Source: an uncultured Bacteroidales bacterium (GTDB lineage Bacteria > Bacteroidota > Bacteroidia > Bacteroidales > UBA932). Taken from it: 64,000 nucleotides of DNA. Position numbers and translations under genes: made by a program. Location: assembly GCA_944323805.1 (NCBI GenBank), contig CALUTW010000010.1:1-64000 (forward strand), read 5' to 3'. This document shows, in pieces, positions 46,653 through 56,754 of this stretch (positions are counted from its first letter, which is position 1; each line of letters starts with the position of its first letter). A model generated the notes under the pieces. That model was not told the DNA's origin and did not search any database. It saw only the letters and a program-made list of their open reading frames with translations.

Positions 46653-48419
46653 ATGAAATATACGAGATTACTCCTGATGCTCATGATTATGGTCTCTGCA
46701 TCATGTTCATGTACTGATTCGCTTGAAGGTCCCGGGAACACCCCGGGACACAAGCCCGGGGATGATACGGAAGTTACCGATCAAGTCCGGTCGGACTATG
46801 TACATGCATCCGGCATATACATCTTCGATGCCGACGGCAAGATGCTTATCCTCAAAGGCGTCGGATTGGGAGGATGGATGGTCCAGGAAGGCTATATGCT
46901 CGGCACATCAGGTCCGCAGAACGAGATAAGGTCCCGAATCGAGCAGATTGCAGGGACTGATGCGACAGACCGGTTCTACAATGACTGGCTCGAATACTAT
47001 ATCACTGAAGCCGATATCCGGCAGATTGCGGACTGGGGCTTCAACTCTGTACGCATTCCACTGCATTATGAACTGTTCTTCAACGGAGAGACATGGGCAG
47101 GAGACAGCAGCCGCGGCATGCAGCTCACTGACCGGGTTGTCGGATGGTGCAGGAATCATGGCCTGTATGTAATCCTTGACCTTCATGCAGCTCCTGGAGG
47201 ACAGGGCAACAACAAGGATATCAGTGACCGGCATGAAGGGGAATCCCTGTGGGAGGACGCCGGATACCAGGATATGACGGTAGCAATGTGGAAAGGACTG
47301 GCCTCGCACTATGCAGACGAAAAGGCCATAGCCGGATATGACCTGATAAACGAGCCCAACTACACATTTTCTTCCCCGACACCGAATGCCCCGTTGACTG
47401 CATTATACAAAAGAATCATAGATGCAATCCGGGAAGTGGACAGGAACCATCTCCTGATACTGGAAGGGAATGACTATGGCGGCAACTACAGCGGAATGGA
47501 TGAACTTGCAGACTATGACCCTCAGCAGAACCTGGCAATCAGCTTCCATGGATACTACGGAAGAAACACCCAGGACGCCATCCAGAGCAAGCTCGACCTG
47601 AGAACAGAATGGAATGTCCCGCTCTGGAGAGGGGAAACAGGAGAAAATTCAAATACGTGGTTTACTGAAATGGTGGAGCTCTGTGACCGCAACCGCATAG
47701 GATGGGCCAACTGGCCATGGAAGAAATTCGGTTCCCACGACGGCCCGGTCCAGATAGTAAAGGCTGACGGATGGAAAGAAATGGCGGAATATCTCTCAGG
47801 TGGAAGCGCCCCTGCTGATGCAGAAGATATCCTGCTGAATATGATTGATGCCATAAAACTTGAAAACTGCCGTCTCATGCCTGATGTCGCATATGCGTGG
47901 ATCGACCTTCCGGAAGGCGCCGGCCCGAAGCCATATGCCGAAAATACAATACCGGGCATGATCTTTATCACTGACTATGACATGGGAAAATACAGACAGT
48001 CCTGGTACGATACGGACTATCAGAATACCTCGGGAAGTGCGAGCGAGAAGAAAGCGAACATAGGCAGGGCATACCGCAATGACGGTGTTGACATATGGGA
48101 ATCGTCAAAGGACGGTTCGGATGAGACCAACGGATATTTCGTAGGGGAAATCAAGGACGGGGAATGGATGCAATATACCCTTTCAGATGTCACTCCAGGC
48201 ACATATCAGGTCTATCTCAGATACCGCAGCAACAGCTCCGGCGGCAGGATTGTCATCAGTCTTGACGGGAAGACCATGATAGAAAAGACCCTGGAAGGCA
48301 ACGGAAATGTATGGACAACGACCCTGATAGGCTCTGCCAACATCCCTGCCGCGAATACAATGAGAATCACGGCAGAGAAAGGGAACTTCGACATGACATC
48401 ATTGATATTCAAGAAATGA
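46653..48419 (+). CDS. GH5-family glycanase lipoprotein with C-terminal CBM6-like module
   Basis: The 588-residue protein has a lipobox (VSASC or SCSC near residue 18) and a short Pro/Gly-rich linker. The GH5 barrel (~65-395) includes KGVGLGGWMVQEG, FNSVRIPLHYELF and VILDLHAAPGG, acid/base Glu234 in LINEPNY and nucleophile Glu328 in WRGETGEN. The LGGW opening resembles exo-beta-1,3-glucanases of GH5, so a beta-glucan substrate is a reasonable guess, not a proof. Residues ~440-588 form a CBM6-type module (FITDYDMGKYRQSWYDTDYQN, EWMQYTL, GRIVISLDG as landmarks). It should act on the cell surface. Its stop overlaps the GH2 start (ATGA). Confidence 0.88.
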   Translation: MKYTRLLLMLMIMVSASCSCTDSLEGPGNTPGHKPGDDTEVTDQVRSDYVHASGIYIFDADGKMLILKGVGLGGWMVQEGYMLGTSGPQNEIRSRIEQIAGTDATDRFYNDWLEYYITEADIRQIADWGFNSVRIPLHYELFFNGETWAGDSSRGMQLTDRVVGWCRNHGLYVILDLHAAPGGQGNNKDISDRHEGESLWEDAGYQDMTVAMWKGLASHYADEKAIAGYDLINEPNYTFSSPTPNAPLTALYKRIIDAIREVDRNHLLILEGNDYGGNYSGMDELADYDPQQNLAISFHGYYGRNTQDAIQSKLDLRTEWNVPLWRGETGENSNTWFTEMVELCDRNRIGWANWPWKKFGSHDGPVQIVKADGWKEMAEYLSGGSAPADAEDILLNMIDAIKLENCRLMPDVAYAWIDLPEGAGPKPYAENTIPGMIFITDYDMGKYRQSWYDTDYQNTSGSASEKKANIGRAYRNDGVDIWESSKDGSDETNGYFVGEIKDGEWMQYTLSDVTPGTYQVYLRYRSNSSGGRIVISLDGKTMIEKTLEGNGNVWTTTLIGSANIPAANTMRITAEKGNFDMTSLIFKK

Positions 48420-50248
48420 CAGCAATGACAAAAAGAATCCTCACATTCATTGCCGGCATGACTGCAGCCCTGAGCATGGCTGCAGAGGACCTGCCGGCCA
48501 TAGCCAATATCTATGCAAGACCCCATCAGTCTCTCAACGGCAAGTGGAGCTATATAGTCGACCCCCTTGAAAACGGGTACTATGACTACCGGCTGAAACC
48601 GATGGAAAAGACCGGCTTCTTCGAGAACAGGAAACAGACATCGCCCGACCAGCTTGTCGAGTACAATTTCGACACATCCCCGCAGATGGAAATACCCTCC
48701 GACTGGAACAGTAAGGACGAACAGCTCTTCATGTACGAAGGCACCGTCTGGTTCAAACGGGATTTCCGGCTTGACAGGACTCCCGGCAAAAGATACATAC
48801 TGTATTTCGGGGCGGTAAACTATGAAGCGAAAGTATGGGTAAACGGGAAAAAGGCCGGAGAGCATACCGGCGGATATACGCCTTTCAACTTCGACATTAC
48901 CGACCTTGTCTCGGACGGTGACAATTTCGTTGTGGTAAAGGCTGATGACAAACGGGCAAAGGACAATGTTCCTACTGTAAACATGGACTGGTGGAACTAT
49001 GGCGGCATAACACGTGACGTACTCATCGCAGAGCTCGATGACACATATATTGCCGACTACAGCATCAGCCTTGACGGCAACAGCACTTCAAGGATTTCGG
49101 GCTGGATACAGCTGAACAACGAAATTGCCGGTAAAGACATCATTCTCGAGATACCGGAGCTCGGCATATCAGAGAAATGCATTACCGACTCCAGTGGACA
49201 AGCCGCCTTCTCTGTCAGGGCAAAGCCGGCCCTGTGGTCTCCGGACAATCCGAAATTATATGATATTGTCCTGCGGTATGAGGACAGCGACATCCGCGAC
49301 ATGATAGGATTCAGGACAATCTCCACATCCGGGAAACAGATTCTTCTCAACGGCGAACCCGTGTTTCTCAAAGGAATCAGCATCCACGAGGAAGCCCCTT
49401 TCCGCTCCGGACGGGCCTGGTCCCCTGAGGATGCCGCGACACTGCTGGGATGGGCGAAGGAACTCGGATGCAACTATGTCAGGCTTGCACATTACCCGCA
49501 TAACGAACATATGGTACGTACCGCCGAGAAACTCGGCCTTATGGTATGGTCTGAAATCCCTGTATACTGGACCATCTCCTGGAATAATCCCGGCACATAC
49601 GCCAATGCTGAAAACCAGCTGACTGAAATGATACGCAGGGACAGGAACAGATGCTCCGTAATCATATGGTCTATCGCAAACGAGACCCCTCATGGCGAAG
49701 CCAGGGACAGATTCCTGTCTAGTCTGTCCCTCAAGGCCCGTGAACTCGACCCGTCCAGGCTGATTTCAATGGCCATGGAGGTTACCCGGGCCGACAACGG
49801 GGTAAATACCCTCGACGACAACATGAATGAATATGTAGATATCATCAGTTTCAATCAATATGTCGGATGGTACAGGAATACCCTTGAAGAAGCCCGTACC
49901 ATGAAATGGGTAATCCCGTATGACAAGCCTGTCATTATTTCCGAGTTCGGTGGAGGAGCCCAGGCAGGTCTCCATGGAGAAGTGAATGCCCGGTTTACAG
50001 AAGAATACCAGGAAGAACTGTATATCAGGAATCTTGAGATGCTTGACAAGATTGACGGCCTTGCAGGACTTTCCCCATGGATCCTGATGGATTTCCGGTC
50101 GCCGAGGAGACAATTGCCTTACATACAGGATTTCTACAACAGGAAAGGACTCATTTCTGACTGGGGACTGCGCAAAAAGGCATTCTTTATCGTCCAGGAA
50201 TACTACGGCGAAAAAAGGCCGGAGACGCCAGATGATGCCGGAAAATGA
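48416..50248 (+). CDS. GH2-family beta-glycosidase
   Basis: The 610-residue protein has a signal peptide and the three-domain GH2 core: a jelly-roll sugar-binding domain (~30-200, with KVWVNGKKAGEHTGGYTPF), an Ig-like domain (~205-300) and a TIM barrel (~305-600). Acid/base Glu423 lies in ANETP and nucleophile Glu510 in ISEFGGG. The N-terminal pattern resembles beta-glucuronidase/beta-galactosidase-type members; specificity is open. It probably trims oligosaccharides made by the GH5 enzyme and imported by SusCD. The start at 48416 overlaps the GH5 stop by four bases; the ATG at 48425, which gives a cleaner signal peptide, is equally possible. A strong terminator follows. Confidence 0.9.
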   Translation: MTAMTKRILTFIAGMTAALSMAAEDLPAIANIYARPHQSLNGKWSYIVDPLENGYYDYRLKPMEKTGFFENRKQTSPDQLVEYNFDTSPQMEIPSDWNSKDEQLFMYEGTVWFKRDFRLDRTPGKRYILYFGAVNYEAKVWVNGKKAGEHTGGYTPFNFDITDLVSDGDNFVVVKADDKRAKDNVPTVNMDWWNYGGITRDVLIAELDDTYIADYSISLDGNSTSRISGWIQLNNEIAGKDIILEIPELGISEKCITDSSGQAAFSVRAKPALWSPDNPKLYDIVLRYEDSDIRDMIGFRTISTSGKQILLNGEPVFLKGISIHEEAPFRSGRAWSPEDAATLLGWAKELGCNYVRLAHYPHNEHMVRTAEKLGLMVWSEIPVYWTISWNNPGTYANAENQLTEMIRRDRNRCSVIIWSIANETPHGEARDRFLSSLSLKARELDPSRLISMAMEVTRADNGVNTLDDNMNEYVDIISFNQYVGWYRNTLEEARTMKWVIPYDKPVIISEFGGGAQAGLHGEVNARFTEEYQEELYIRNLEMLDKIDGLAGLSPWILMDFRSPRRQLPYIQDFYNRKGLISDWGLRKKAFFIVQEYYGEKRPETPDDAGK

Positions 50249-50250
50249 AG

Positions 50251-50287
50251 AAAGGGGCCTGACTGCGTTAAAAGTCAAGCCCCTTTT
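50251..50287. terminator. Bidirectional terminator between GH2 and floA
   Basis: AAAGGGGCcTGAC and GTCAaGCCCCTTT pair over 13 positions with one mismatch. The A and T runs at both ends provide a U-tract in either direction. Confidence 0.85.
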
Positions 50288-50303
50288 CCATCAGCGGAAG
50301 CTG

Positions 50304-51266
50304 CTATTGCTTCGCTATGTTTTCACGCATGTCGGTATCCGCCTGGATATTCTTGATCCTGTAATAATCCATGATACCGAGGTTGCCGCTCCGGAAGGCC
50401 TCTGCCATTGCAAGCGGAATCTGCGTCTCCGCCTCTATTACCTTTGCGCGGGCCTCCTGTGCCTTGGCCTTCATCTCCTGTTCAAGGGCGACGGCCATTG
50501 CCCTGCGTTCCTCGGCACGGGCCTGGGCGATATTCTTGTCCGCCTCGGCCTGGTCCATCTGAAGGACAGCACCGATATTCTTGCCTATGTCGATGTCGGC
50601 AATATCAATTGACAATATCTCGAACGCAGTCCCGGAATCAAGCCCTTTGTTCAGGACAACCTTCGATATTGAATCCGGGTTCTCAAGCACCACCTTATGG
50701 CTTTCAGCAGAACCGATGCTGGACACGATGCCCTCGCCTACCCTTGCAAGGACAGTCTCCTCCCCTGCACCGCCGACAAGCTGGCGGATATTGGCGCGGA
50801 CTGTAACCCTTGCCTTGGTTATGAGCTGTATGCCGTCCTTTGCGACAGCCGTTACCGGAGGTGTATTGATGACCTTCGGATTAACCGACATCTGTACGGC
50901 TTCGAACACATCCCTGCCCGCAAGGTCTATCGCTGCGGCCATCTTGAAATCAAGCGCGATGTTGGCCTTGTCTGCCGATATGAGCGCATTGACGACCTTC
51001 GGGACATTTCCCTTTGCGAGATAATGTGCCTCGAGTTCGTTTGCATCGAGCTTGAGCCCGGCCTTGGTACCGGTAACCATCGCCATCACTATTGTTCCAG
51101 GAGGCACTTTCCTCCAGCGCATCAGGACGAGCTGCAGAAGAGAGATCCTCACTCCGGAAATCAACGCCTGGAACCACAGCGTCACAGGGAAGAACCACAG
51201 GAAAATAATCAGGCCGACTATAGCTATAGCGACCCATACTGCAATCATTATCATATTTTCAATCAT
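50304..51266 (-). CDS. floA: Flotillin-like protein FloA (SPFH family)
   Basis: The 320-residue protein has a hydrophobic hairpin near the N-terminus (residues ~4-40), an SPFH domain ([18 protein letters not shown] to [13 protein letters not shown]) and a C-terminal helical region rich in Ala and Glu ([27 protein letters not shown]). FloA scaffolds organise inner-membrane microdomains in Bacillus and relatives. The ATG at 51266 is chosen because it begins the hydrophobic segment and lies 4 bases after the nfeD stop. Pairing with NfeD is the classic arrangement for this family. Confidence 0.92.
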   Translation of the reverse strand: MIENMIMIAVWVAIAIVGLIIFLWFFPVTLWFQALISGVRISLLQLVLMRWRKVPPGTIVMAMVTGTKAGLKLDANELEAHYLAKGNVPKVVNALISADKANIALDFKMAAAIDLAGRDVFEAVQMSVNPKVINTPPVTAVAKDGIQLITKARVTVRANIRQLVGGAGEETVLARVGEGIVSSIGSAESHKVVLENPDSISKVVLNKGLDSGTAFEILSIDIADIDIGKNIGAVLQMDQAEADKNIAQARAEERRAMAVALEQEMKAKAQEARAKVIEAETQIPLAMAEAFRSGNLGIMDYYRIKNIQADTDMRENIAKQ

Positions 51267-51270
51267 TAAA

Positions 51271-51741
51271 TTAATAGTCTGCCTCCACAGGCTTGACATA
51301 TATCTTATTGTCCTCTATCATGACGACTTCCACCTCCGTCCCGGGAGCGATGATCCCTTCCAGGGACTTTACCTCGCACTGGACATCCCCGATGCGGGCC
51401 GTACCCATGGGAGCAAGTCTCGTAATGGTTCTGCCCGTGTCCCCGACAGCAATCCTGTCTTCATCGAAAAACTGGATCTTGGAGTCTATGTTGGTGTTCA
51501 GGGCCAGCTTCCTCCATGTCTTTGCCCTCAGCACGTATATTGTCAGTCCGAGAAGAAGTACGACATTCACAACCGTTACGATTGTACCTGTCGATGCGCC
51601 GTATTCATGAAAGGCATAGAAACATGACCCGCCAAGAGAGACCAGGCCAAGGATGCCGGCGACCCCGATTCCGGGAATAAGGAGGATTTCCGCAAGAATC
51701 AGCACAAGGCCGACTGCTATGAGAATAATTATAAAAGCCAT
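51271..51741 (-). CDS. NfeD-family membrane protein
   Basis: The 156-residue protein has two or three transmembrane helices (residues ~3-22, ~28-45 and ~52-72) and a C-terminal OB-fold domain ([20 protein letters not shown]... with [15 protein letters not shown]). NfeD proteins partner with SPFH proteins; short forms like this lack the ClpP-like protease domain. The ATG at 51741 starts the first helix, whereas an upstream ATG would overlap the previous gene. It is 16 bases downstream of the propeller gene and 4 bases upstream of floA. Confidence 0.9.
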   Translation of the reverse strand: MAFIIILIAVGLVLILAEILLIPGIGVAGILGLVSLGGSCFYAFHEYGASTGTIVTVVNVVLLLGLTIYVLRAKTWRKLALNTNIDSKIQFFDEDRIAVGDTGRTITRLAPMGTARIGDVQCEVKSLEGIIAPGTEVEVVMIEDNKIYVKPVEADY

Positions 51742-51757
51742 ACAGACAGCAAAAATA

Positions 51758-53425
51758 TCATTTTGAACCCGTATTTCCAACTTTATTTTTGGCTTCCAGA
51801 GCCTTTGCCTCAGCCATCTTTATTACCTCCCCGTCATTCAGCGGTACGACATAGGCTGTCCTGAATCCTGCCTTCTTGACATCATTAAGACGGGAAAGCA
51901 CATCATTATATGTCCTGAAGACCCCCACCCTGTAGGTGTATTTGCCTGTCGGGGTCACAGATTCGAAAACAGGAGAAAGCCCGTTAAGCTCGGCTGTCCG
52001 GGCCTTTCTGGACAAGGTAAAGATCTGTATCTGGTATACAAGACCGTCAGGTAGGACATTGTTTTCCGCAAACCTGCCTTCCGGAAGCACCATGAACGAG
52101 TAGTCGAATTCCTTTTCAGGCTCCTCGATGTCAATGTCAAGATTCTCCCGGGGACTCATCCTGGCAAATGCAAATCCGGAAGACGCACCGACTACCTCCC
52201 TGTCCGCCTCTGCTATTATCCTGTCCGGGTCAAGGACCACACCGTTGAACAGGAATTCCATCTCTATCTTCTGCAGCACCGCCAGCGCACTGTCAAGCGA
52301 AGCCTGTATCTGAGGTATCAGAAGCTCATTGGCGGATATACGGCTTGCCAGTTCCGTGTGCTCGTCTTCATCCTCGCTTATGGCAATCCGGCTCCTGTCC
52401 GCATCAATCGAAGACATGCACCGGTACAATGAATCCTTCAAGGCCTTCACTTCATCCACCTGTGCCATGTATCTTCTTGTATCTACATTTTCCGGTATCC
52501 CGTCGGAAGACGATGTCCCTCCGGCAAGATTGTCTTCCGGATTCATGCTGCATATCTCCTTCAGCCTCCGGACATCCGTGACAGGCTTTCTTACCGGCAT
52601 ATTATCATAGTCAAGCACATATACATCCACACTGTCCGGAGGGCAGTCCCTGTCAGAGGCAAAGAGAGTGTATCTCCCGTCCGGTGTCTCGGCATAGAGG
52701 AAATCATTGTACGGCGAGGAATAGGGGAAGCCCATGTTCACGGGAGTTCCCCATTCTCCCTTTGAATCATCCCAGGAGGACATGTAGATATCATAGCCGC
52801 CGACCCCGTACAGCCCGGACGAAGCGAAATAAAGTGTCTTGCCGTCGCCTGAAAGCATCGGACAGATTTCATCGGATGACGATACCAGCCCCTCATTCAG
52901 GAGAACCGGCAGGCTCCATACCGTGTCCCTGTCCTCGGTATAATAGATATTCATCGCCCCTGTGGCATCAGGCGCGGAAAAATATATCTCCCTTGCCCCC
53001 TCAGGTACATATGTCGCCCTGCTGAACGGATTCGTGCCGAGAGTGTCAAGCAGATTGGGAACCGGAACCCAGCTGTTGTCCTCAAGAGGATAGAACAGGT
53101 AGAAATCCCTGACGGAAAACCTGTGTCTTGCGACTATCGACGGCGTACCGACAAATCCGGTCATGGAAAGGCCGTTCTCGGAAAGCAGTATCCTGGCGTC
53201 TATCTCCAGTCTCTCCAGGGAATCCCCTGTTGCCGCAAGGGCCGCCTCGTACATCTCGACGGACTCTGCAAACCGGTATTCCATTCTCAGCGAATCCCCT
53301 TGCTCCATAAGCGCCATGGCTTCTCCTCCGGAAGGGCGCGATATCTCATCTGACGTCTCTTCCGGCTCCTGCCCGTACATCAGGGCAGGGACTGCCGCCA
53401 AAAACACTGACCAGTACAATTTCAT
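51758..53425 (-). CDS. PD40 propeller protein with C-terminal SPOR-like domain
   Basis: The 555-residue protein has a signal peptide (MKLYWSVFLAAVPALMYGQ), a helical repeat start (MALMEQGDSLRMEYRFAESVEMYEAAL), a propeller of PD40 repeats (~130-300; EICPMLSGDGKTLYFASSGLYGVGGYDIYMS is its core, landmark DGKTLYFAS), a coiled-coil stretch (~320-400) and a SPOR-like end (QIQIFTLSRKA, YTYRVGVFRTYNDVLSRLNDVKKAGF). SPOR domains bind denuded peptidoglycan at division sites, so an envelope or division role is inferred. It heads the operon with nfeD and floA, an association worth noting. Confidence 0.8.
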   Translation of the reverse strand: MKLYWSVFLAAVPALMYGQEPEETSDEISRPSGGEAMALMEQGDSLRMEYRFAESVEMYEAALAATGDSLERLEIDARILLSENGLSMTGFVGTPSIVARHRFSVRDFYLFYPLEDNSWVPVPNLLDTLGTNPFSRATYVPEGAREIYFSAPDATGAMNIYYTEDRDTVWSLPVLLNEGLVSSSDEICPMLSGDGKTLYFASSGLYGVGGYDIYMSSWDDSKGEWGTPVNMGFPYSSPYNDFLYAETPDGRYTLFASDRDCPPDSVDVYVLDYDNMPVRKPVTDVRRLKEICSMNPEDNLAGGTSSSDGIPENVDTRRYMAQVDEVKALKDSLYRCMSSIDADRSRIAISEDEDEHTELASRISANELLIPQIQASLDSALAVLQKIEMEFLFNGVVLDPDRIIAEADREVVGASSGFAFARMSPRENLDIDIEEPEKEFDYSFMVLPEGRFAENNVLPDGLVYQIQIFTLSRKARTAELNGLSPVFESVTPTGKYTYRVGVFRTYNDVLSRLNDVKKAGFRTAYVVPLNDGEVIKMAEAKALEAKNKVGNTGSK

Positions 53426-53454
53426 TTCCTCTTTTCTCACTCATTAACAATCAA

Positions 53455-53462
53455 CAAAAATA
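53455..53462 (-). promoter_or_regulatory. -7 element (TATTTTTG) of the propeller-nfeD-floA operon
   Basis: Read on the minus strand this is an exact TAnnTTTG match, 30 bases before the ATG at 53425. No -33 TTG is seen in the A-rich sequence beyond it. Confidence 0.5.
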
Positions 53463-53470
53463 AGAAATAC

Positions 53471-53500
53471 TTTATTTATAAGAAAAAAATCGTAAATTTG
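53471..53500 (+). promoter_or_regulatory. Promoter of secDF
   Basis: TTTA at 53471-53474 and an exact TAAATTTG at 53493-53500 are separated by 18 bases. The leader of about 90 bases contains short G/C stems (CGGCA/TGCCG and CCCG/CGGG) that match no riboswitch I know. Confidence 0.6.
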
Positions 53501-53596
53501 TGCCCTATTTTGCGGCAGGACCGGACACATGCCGTAAACAGCCCGGAAGACGGGAGCCGTTGATGAAACAAATAATTAATTAACAATACAGAAATT

Positions 53597-56500
53597 ATGC
53601 AAAGTAAAGGTGCTATCAGATTTGTGGCGATTGTTCTGGCCATAGTTTGTCTCTGGCAACTTTCGTTTACCCTTGTTACCCGCATACAGGAGAACAAGGC
53701 CGCGAAATATGCCGCGAAAGCTGTGGAGGCAGTAAGGCAGTCGGCCGATTTCAGCAGTATCCCTGAAGAAGACAGGGCCTACTATCTGGATTCGATAAGC
53801 AAGGACCAGAACAGAAGGTATATCGACTCTGTATCTTCCGAGAAGATTTACTTAGGGTATACTTACAAAGACGTCAAGGAAAAGGAAATAAACCTCGGTC
53901 TTGACCTTAAGGGAGGTATGAACGTGATGCTCCAGGTGCAGCTCGAAGACCTCGTCCGTGCCCTTTCAGGCAACAATACGTCCCCTGAATTCGCACAGGC
54001 TCTGGCTCTGGCAAACGAGCGCAGCGTGACTTCAAGGGCAGACTTCATAACGCTCTTCCAGGAAGCATGGAACGAGGTAGGCAACGGACAGAGGCTTGCC
54101 CAGATTTTCGGCACGTACGAGATGAGGGACAAGATACGTCCGGAGTCAAGCGACGATGAGGTCATCGCCGTGATACGTGAAGAAGCCGAGAGCGCCATCT
54201 CCAACTCATTCAATGTATTGAGAAACCGTATCGACCGCTTCGGAGTGACCCAGCCGAGCATCCAGAAGCTCGGTAACAGCGGAAGAATCCTTGTCGAGCT
54301 CCCGGGCGTGAAAGAGCCTGAGCGAGTAAGGAAACTCCTCCAGGGTACAGCATCACTCGAGTTCTGGGCAACATATGACAACAGCGAGATCTTCCCGTTC
54401 CTGCAGGAAGCCAACAGCACACTTGCACAGCTTCTCGCTACAGAGAAGACATCAGAGCCAGCTGTTGCAGAACAGGCCGGGGAAGAGACTTCGTCAACTG
54501 ACGCTCTTCTCTCCGAGGAGCTTCAGAACCAGGCTGCCGATGCACAGGAATTCGAGCAGTACAAGAAGGATAACCCTCTCTTCGCCGCACTCCAGCCGGC
54601 AATGTTCAACGGAAGACTTGCAAACGGTGCATGCATCGGATATGCAAGCTATGTAGATACAGCACAGATCAACCACTGGCTCAAGATGCCTCAGATCGAG
54701 GCTCTCTTCCCGGCAGAGTTCAAGGCCTGCTGGACAGTGAAGCCTTCATCATACATCCCGGGCGGCAATACATTCGAGCTTGTCGCAATCAAGGCGACTT
54801 CCCGCGACGGACAGGCTCCGCTTGACGGAGGCGTTGTGACGGATGCACGCGTACAGTACGGCAACTCCGGTGGAAATCCCGAGGTATCCATGACAATGAA
54901 CGCCGAAGGTGCAAATATCTGGGCCAGGATGACAAAAGACAACATCGGCAGACAGATTGCTATTGTCCTCGACGGAATGGTATACTCATACCCTACAGTC
55001 AATACTGAAATTACCGGAGGAAGCTCGCAGATTACCGGAAACTTCACTCTCGAAGAGGCAGAGGACCTTGCAAACGTGCTCAAGTCAGGTAAACTTCCTG
55101 CGCCTGCCACAATCATCCAGGAGCAGGTCGTAGGACCTTCACTCGGAGCCGAGTCCATCAATGCCGGACTCATCTCGTTCCTCATAGCATTCCTTCTTGT
55201 GCTTGCATACATGGCATTCTTCTATCACGGGGCAGGCCTCGTGGCCGATGTCGCCCTGCTGTGCAACGTACTCCTGCTCCTCGGCTCCCTCGTATCATTC
55301 GGAGCTGTGCTGACATTGCCTGGTATCGCAGGTCTTGTCCTCACACTGGGTATGGCAGTGGATGCCAACGTCATCATCTATGAACGAATCAAGGAAGAGC
55401 TCCGCTCAGGCAAGGGTCTCAGCAAGGCCATTGCAGACGGCTACTCCAACGCATATTCAGCAATCATAGACGGTCAGCTTACCACGATTATCACAGGTAT
55501 CGTGCTCTTCGTGTTCGGTTCCGGCCCTGTACAGGGATTCGCAACGACCCTTATCATCGGTATCGTGACTTCATTGCTGACCTCGATCTTCATTTCAAGG
55601 CTCATATTCGAGGACAGGCTTGCAAAGGGCAAGAACATCACATTCGACAACAAGTTTACCCGCAACCTGCTCCAGAATACGCATGTCAACTTCCTCAGCA
55701 AGAGAAAGTACTCTTATACCATCTCCGGCATAGTGCTCATCGTCTGCATCGTGTCGATGTTCACTAAAGGCTTCACATACGGCGTGGACTTCACAGGAGG
55801 ACGTACTTTCGTAGTAAGGTTCGACCAGCCGGTATCCACCGAGGAGGTCAGGGAGGCTACAATTGCAGCATTCAGCGCCGCTGACGAGGCAGACCAGAGC
55901 GAAAACTACGGCTCTGCTGTCGAAGTCAAGCAGTTCGGAGGCGAAAGCCAGATGAAGATCACTACCCAGTATAAGGTGGACGAGGAGTCTACGGAAGTGG
56001 ATGCTGAAGTAGAGCAGATACTTTATGATGCATTGAGAGGCTTCTTTGCAGAGGACCTTACCCTCAGCGAATTCACTTCGACACTGGAGAACCCTAACGG
56101 AATCATAAGTTCCGACAAGGTCGGCCCTACGATTGCAAATGACATGAAGAGCGATGCAATCATCGCGGTCATCATCGCACTGTTTGCAATCTTCGTCTAT
56201 ATCGCATTCAGGTTCAAGAAATGGACATGGGGATTCGGAGGAGTCATGGGACTTGCACATACTGCAGTCATCGTGGTCGGCTTCTTCTCCCTGTTCTCAG
56301 GCATCCTGCCGTTCAGCCTCGATGTCGACCAGACGTTCATTGCAGCCGTCCTCACAATCATCGGTTACGCAATCAACGATACCGTGGTCATCTTCGACCG
56401 TATCCGTGAATACAAGACCCTGCATCCTAAGATGCCTCTGTATGAAAATGCCAACGGAGCGCTCAACAGTACGCTTTCACGTACGATGAACACCTCGCTG

Positions 56501-56689
56501 ACAACCCTTGTAGTAATGGTTGCAATCGCCATCTTCGGAGGCGAGGTCATCAGAGGTCTTGCAGTTGCGCTTATCCTCGGTATCGCAGTAGGTACATATG
56601 CTTCCCTCTTCATCGCCACACCGCTCATGTATGATGTGACAATGTGGCTTGAAAAGAGAAAGGCCGCCAAAGGGGAAATCAAGAAATAA
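53597..56689 (+). CDS. secDF: Protein translocase SecDF (fused)
   Basis: The 1030-residue protein is the SecD-SecF fusion typical of this phylum. The SecD half has the first helix (~10-28), the LGLDLKGGMNVMLQV signature near residue 95, a large periplasmic domain and a six-helix bundle (~510-690, with AVDANVIIYERIKEE). The SecF half (~700-1030) has YGVDFTGGRTFVVRF and INDTVVIFDRIREY. It uses the proton gradient to complete export of proteins through SecYEG. An insertion rich in Glu, Gln and Ala (~290-320) is of low complexity. Codons are biased toward ATC, CTC and CGT, in line with good expression. It is monocistronic. Confidence 0.97.
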   Translation: MQSKGAIRFVAIVLAIVCLWQLSFTLVTRIQENKAAKYAAKAVEAVRQSADFSSIPEEDRAYYLDSISKDQNRRYIDSVSSEKIYLGYTYKDVKEKEINLGLDLKGGMNVMLQVQLEDLVRALSGNNTSPEFAQALALANERSVTSRADFITLFQEAWNEVGNGQRLAQIFGTYEMRDKIRPESSDDEVIAVIREEAESAISNSFNVLRNRIDRFGVTQPSIQKLGNSGRILVELPGVKEPERVRKLLQGTASLEFWATYDNSEIFPFLQEANSTLAQLLATEKTSEPAVAEQAGEETSSTDALLSEELQNQAADAQEFEQYKKDNPLFAALQPAMFNGRLANGACIGYASYVDTAQINHWLKMPQIEALFPAEFKACWTVKPSSYIPGGNTFELVAIKATSRDGQAPLDGGVVTDARVQYGNSGGNPEVSMTMNAEGANIWARMTKDNIGRQIAIVLDGMVYSYPTVNTEITGGSSQITGNFTLEEAEDLANVLKSGKLPAPATIIQEQVVGPSLGAESINAGLISFLIAFLLVLAYMAFFYHGAGLVADVALLCNVLLLLGSLVSFGAVLTLPGIAGLVLTLGMAVDANVIIYERIKEELRSGKGLSKAIADGYSNAYSAIIDGQLTTIITGIVLFVFGSGPVQGFATTLIIGIVTSLLTSIFISRLIFEDRLAKGKNITFDNKFTRNLLQNTHVNFLSKRKYSYTISGIVLIVCIVSMFTKGFTYGVDFTGGRTFVVRFDQPVSTEEVREATIAAFSAADEADQSENYGSAVEVKQFGGESQMKITTQYKVDEESTEVDAEVEQILYDALRGFFAEDLTLSEFTSTLENPNGIISSDKVGPTIANDMKSDAIIAVIIALFAIFVYIAFRFKKWTWGFGGVMGLAHTAVIVVGFFSLFSGILPFSLDVDQTFIAAVLTIIGYAINDTVVIFDRIREYKTLHPKMPLYENANGALNSTLSRTMNTSLTTLVVMVAIAIFGGEVIRGLAVALILGIAVGTYASLFIATPLMYDVTMWLEKRKAAKGEIKK

Positions 56690-56712
56690 GTTTTTGACTT
56701 TCATATAATTAG

Positions 56713-56754
56713 AAGGACGGATATCCGGTCAGACGGGTATCCGTCCTTTCTTTG
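56713..56754 (+). terminator. Terminator of secDF
   Basis: AAGGACGGATA and TATCCGTCCTT form an 11-bp perfect stem, followed by TCTTTG. The tail leads directly into the dnaE promoter. Confidence 0.85.

Noticed and set aside
53507..53596. Riboswitch in the secDF leader
   Set aside because: Only short generic stems are present, with no conserved ligand-binding motif of a known class.
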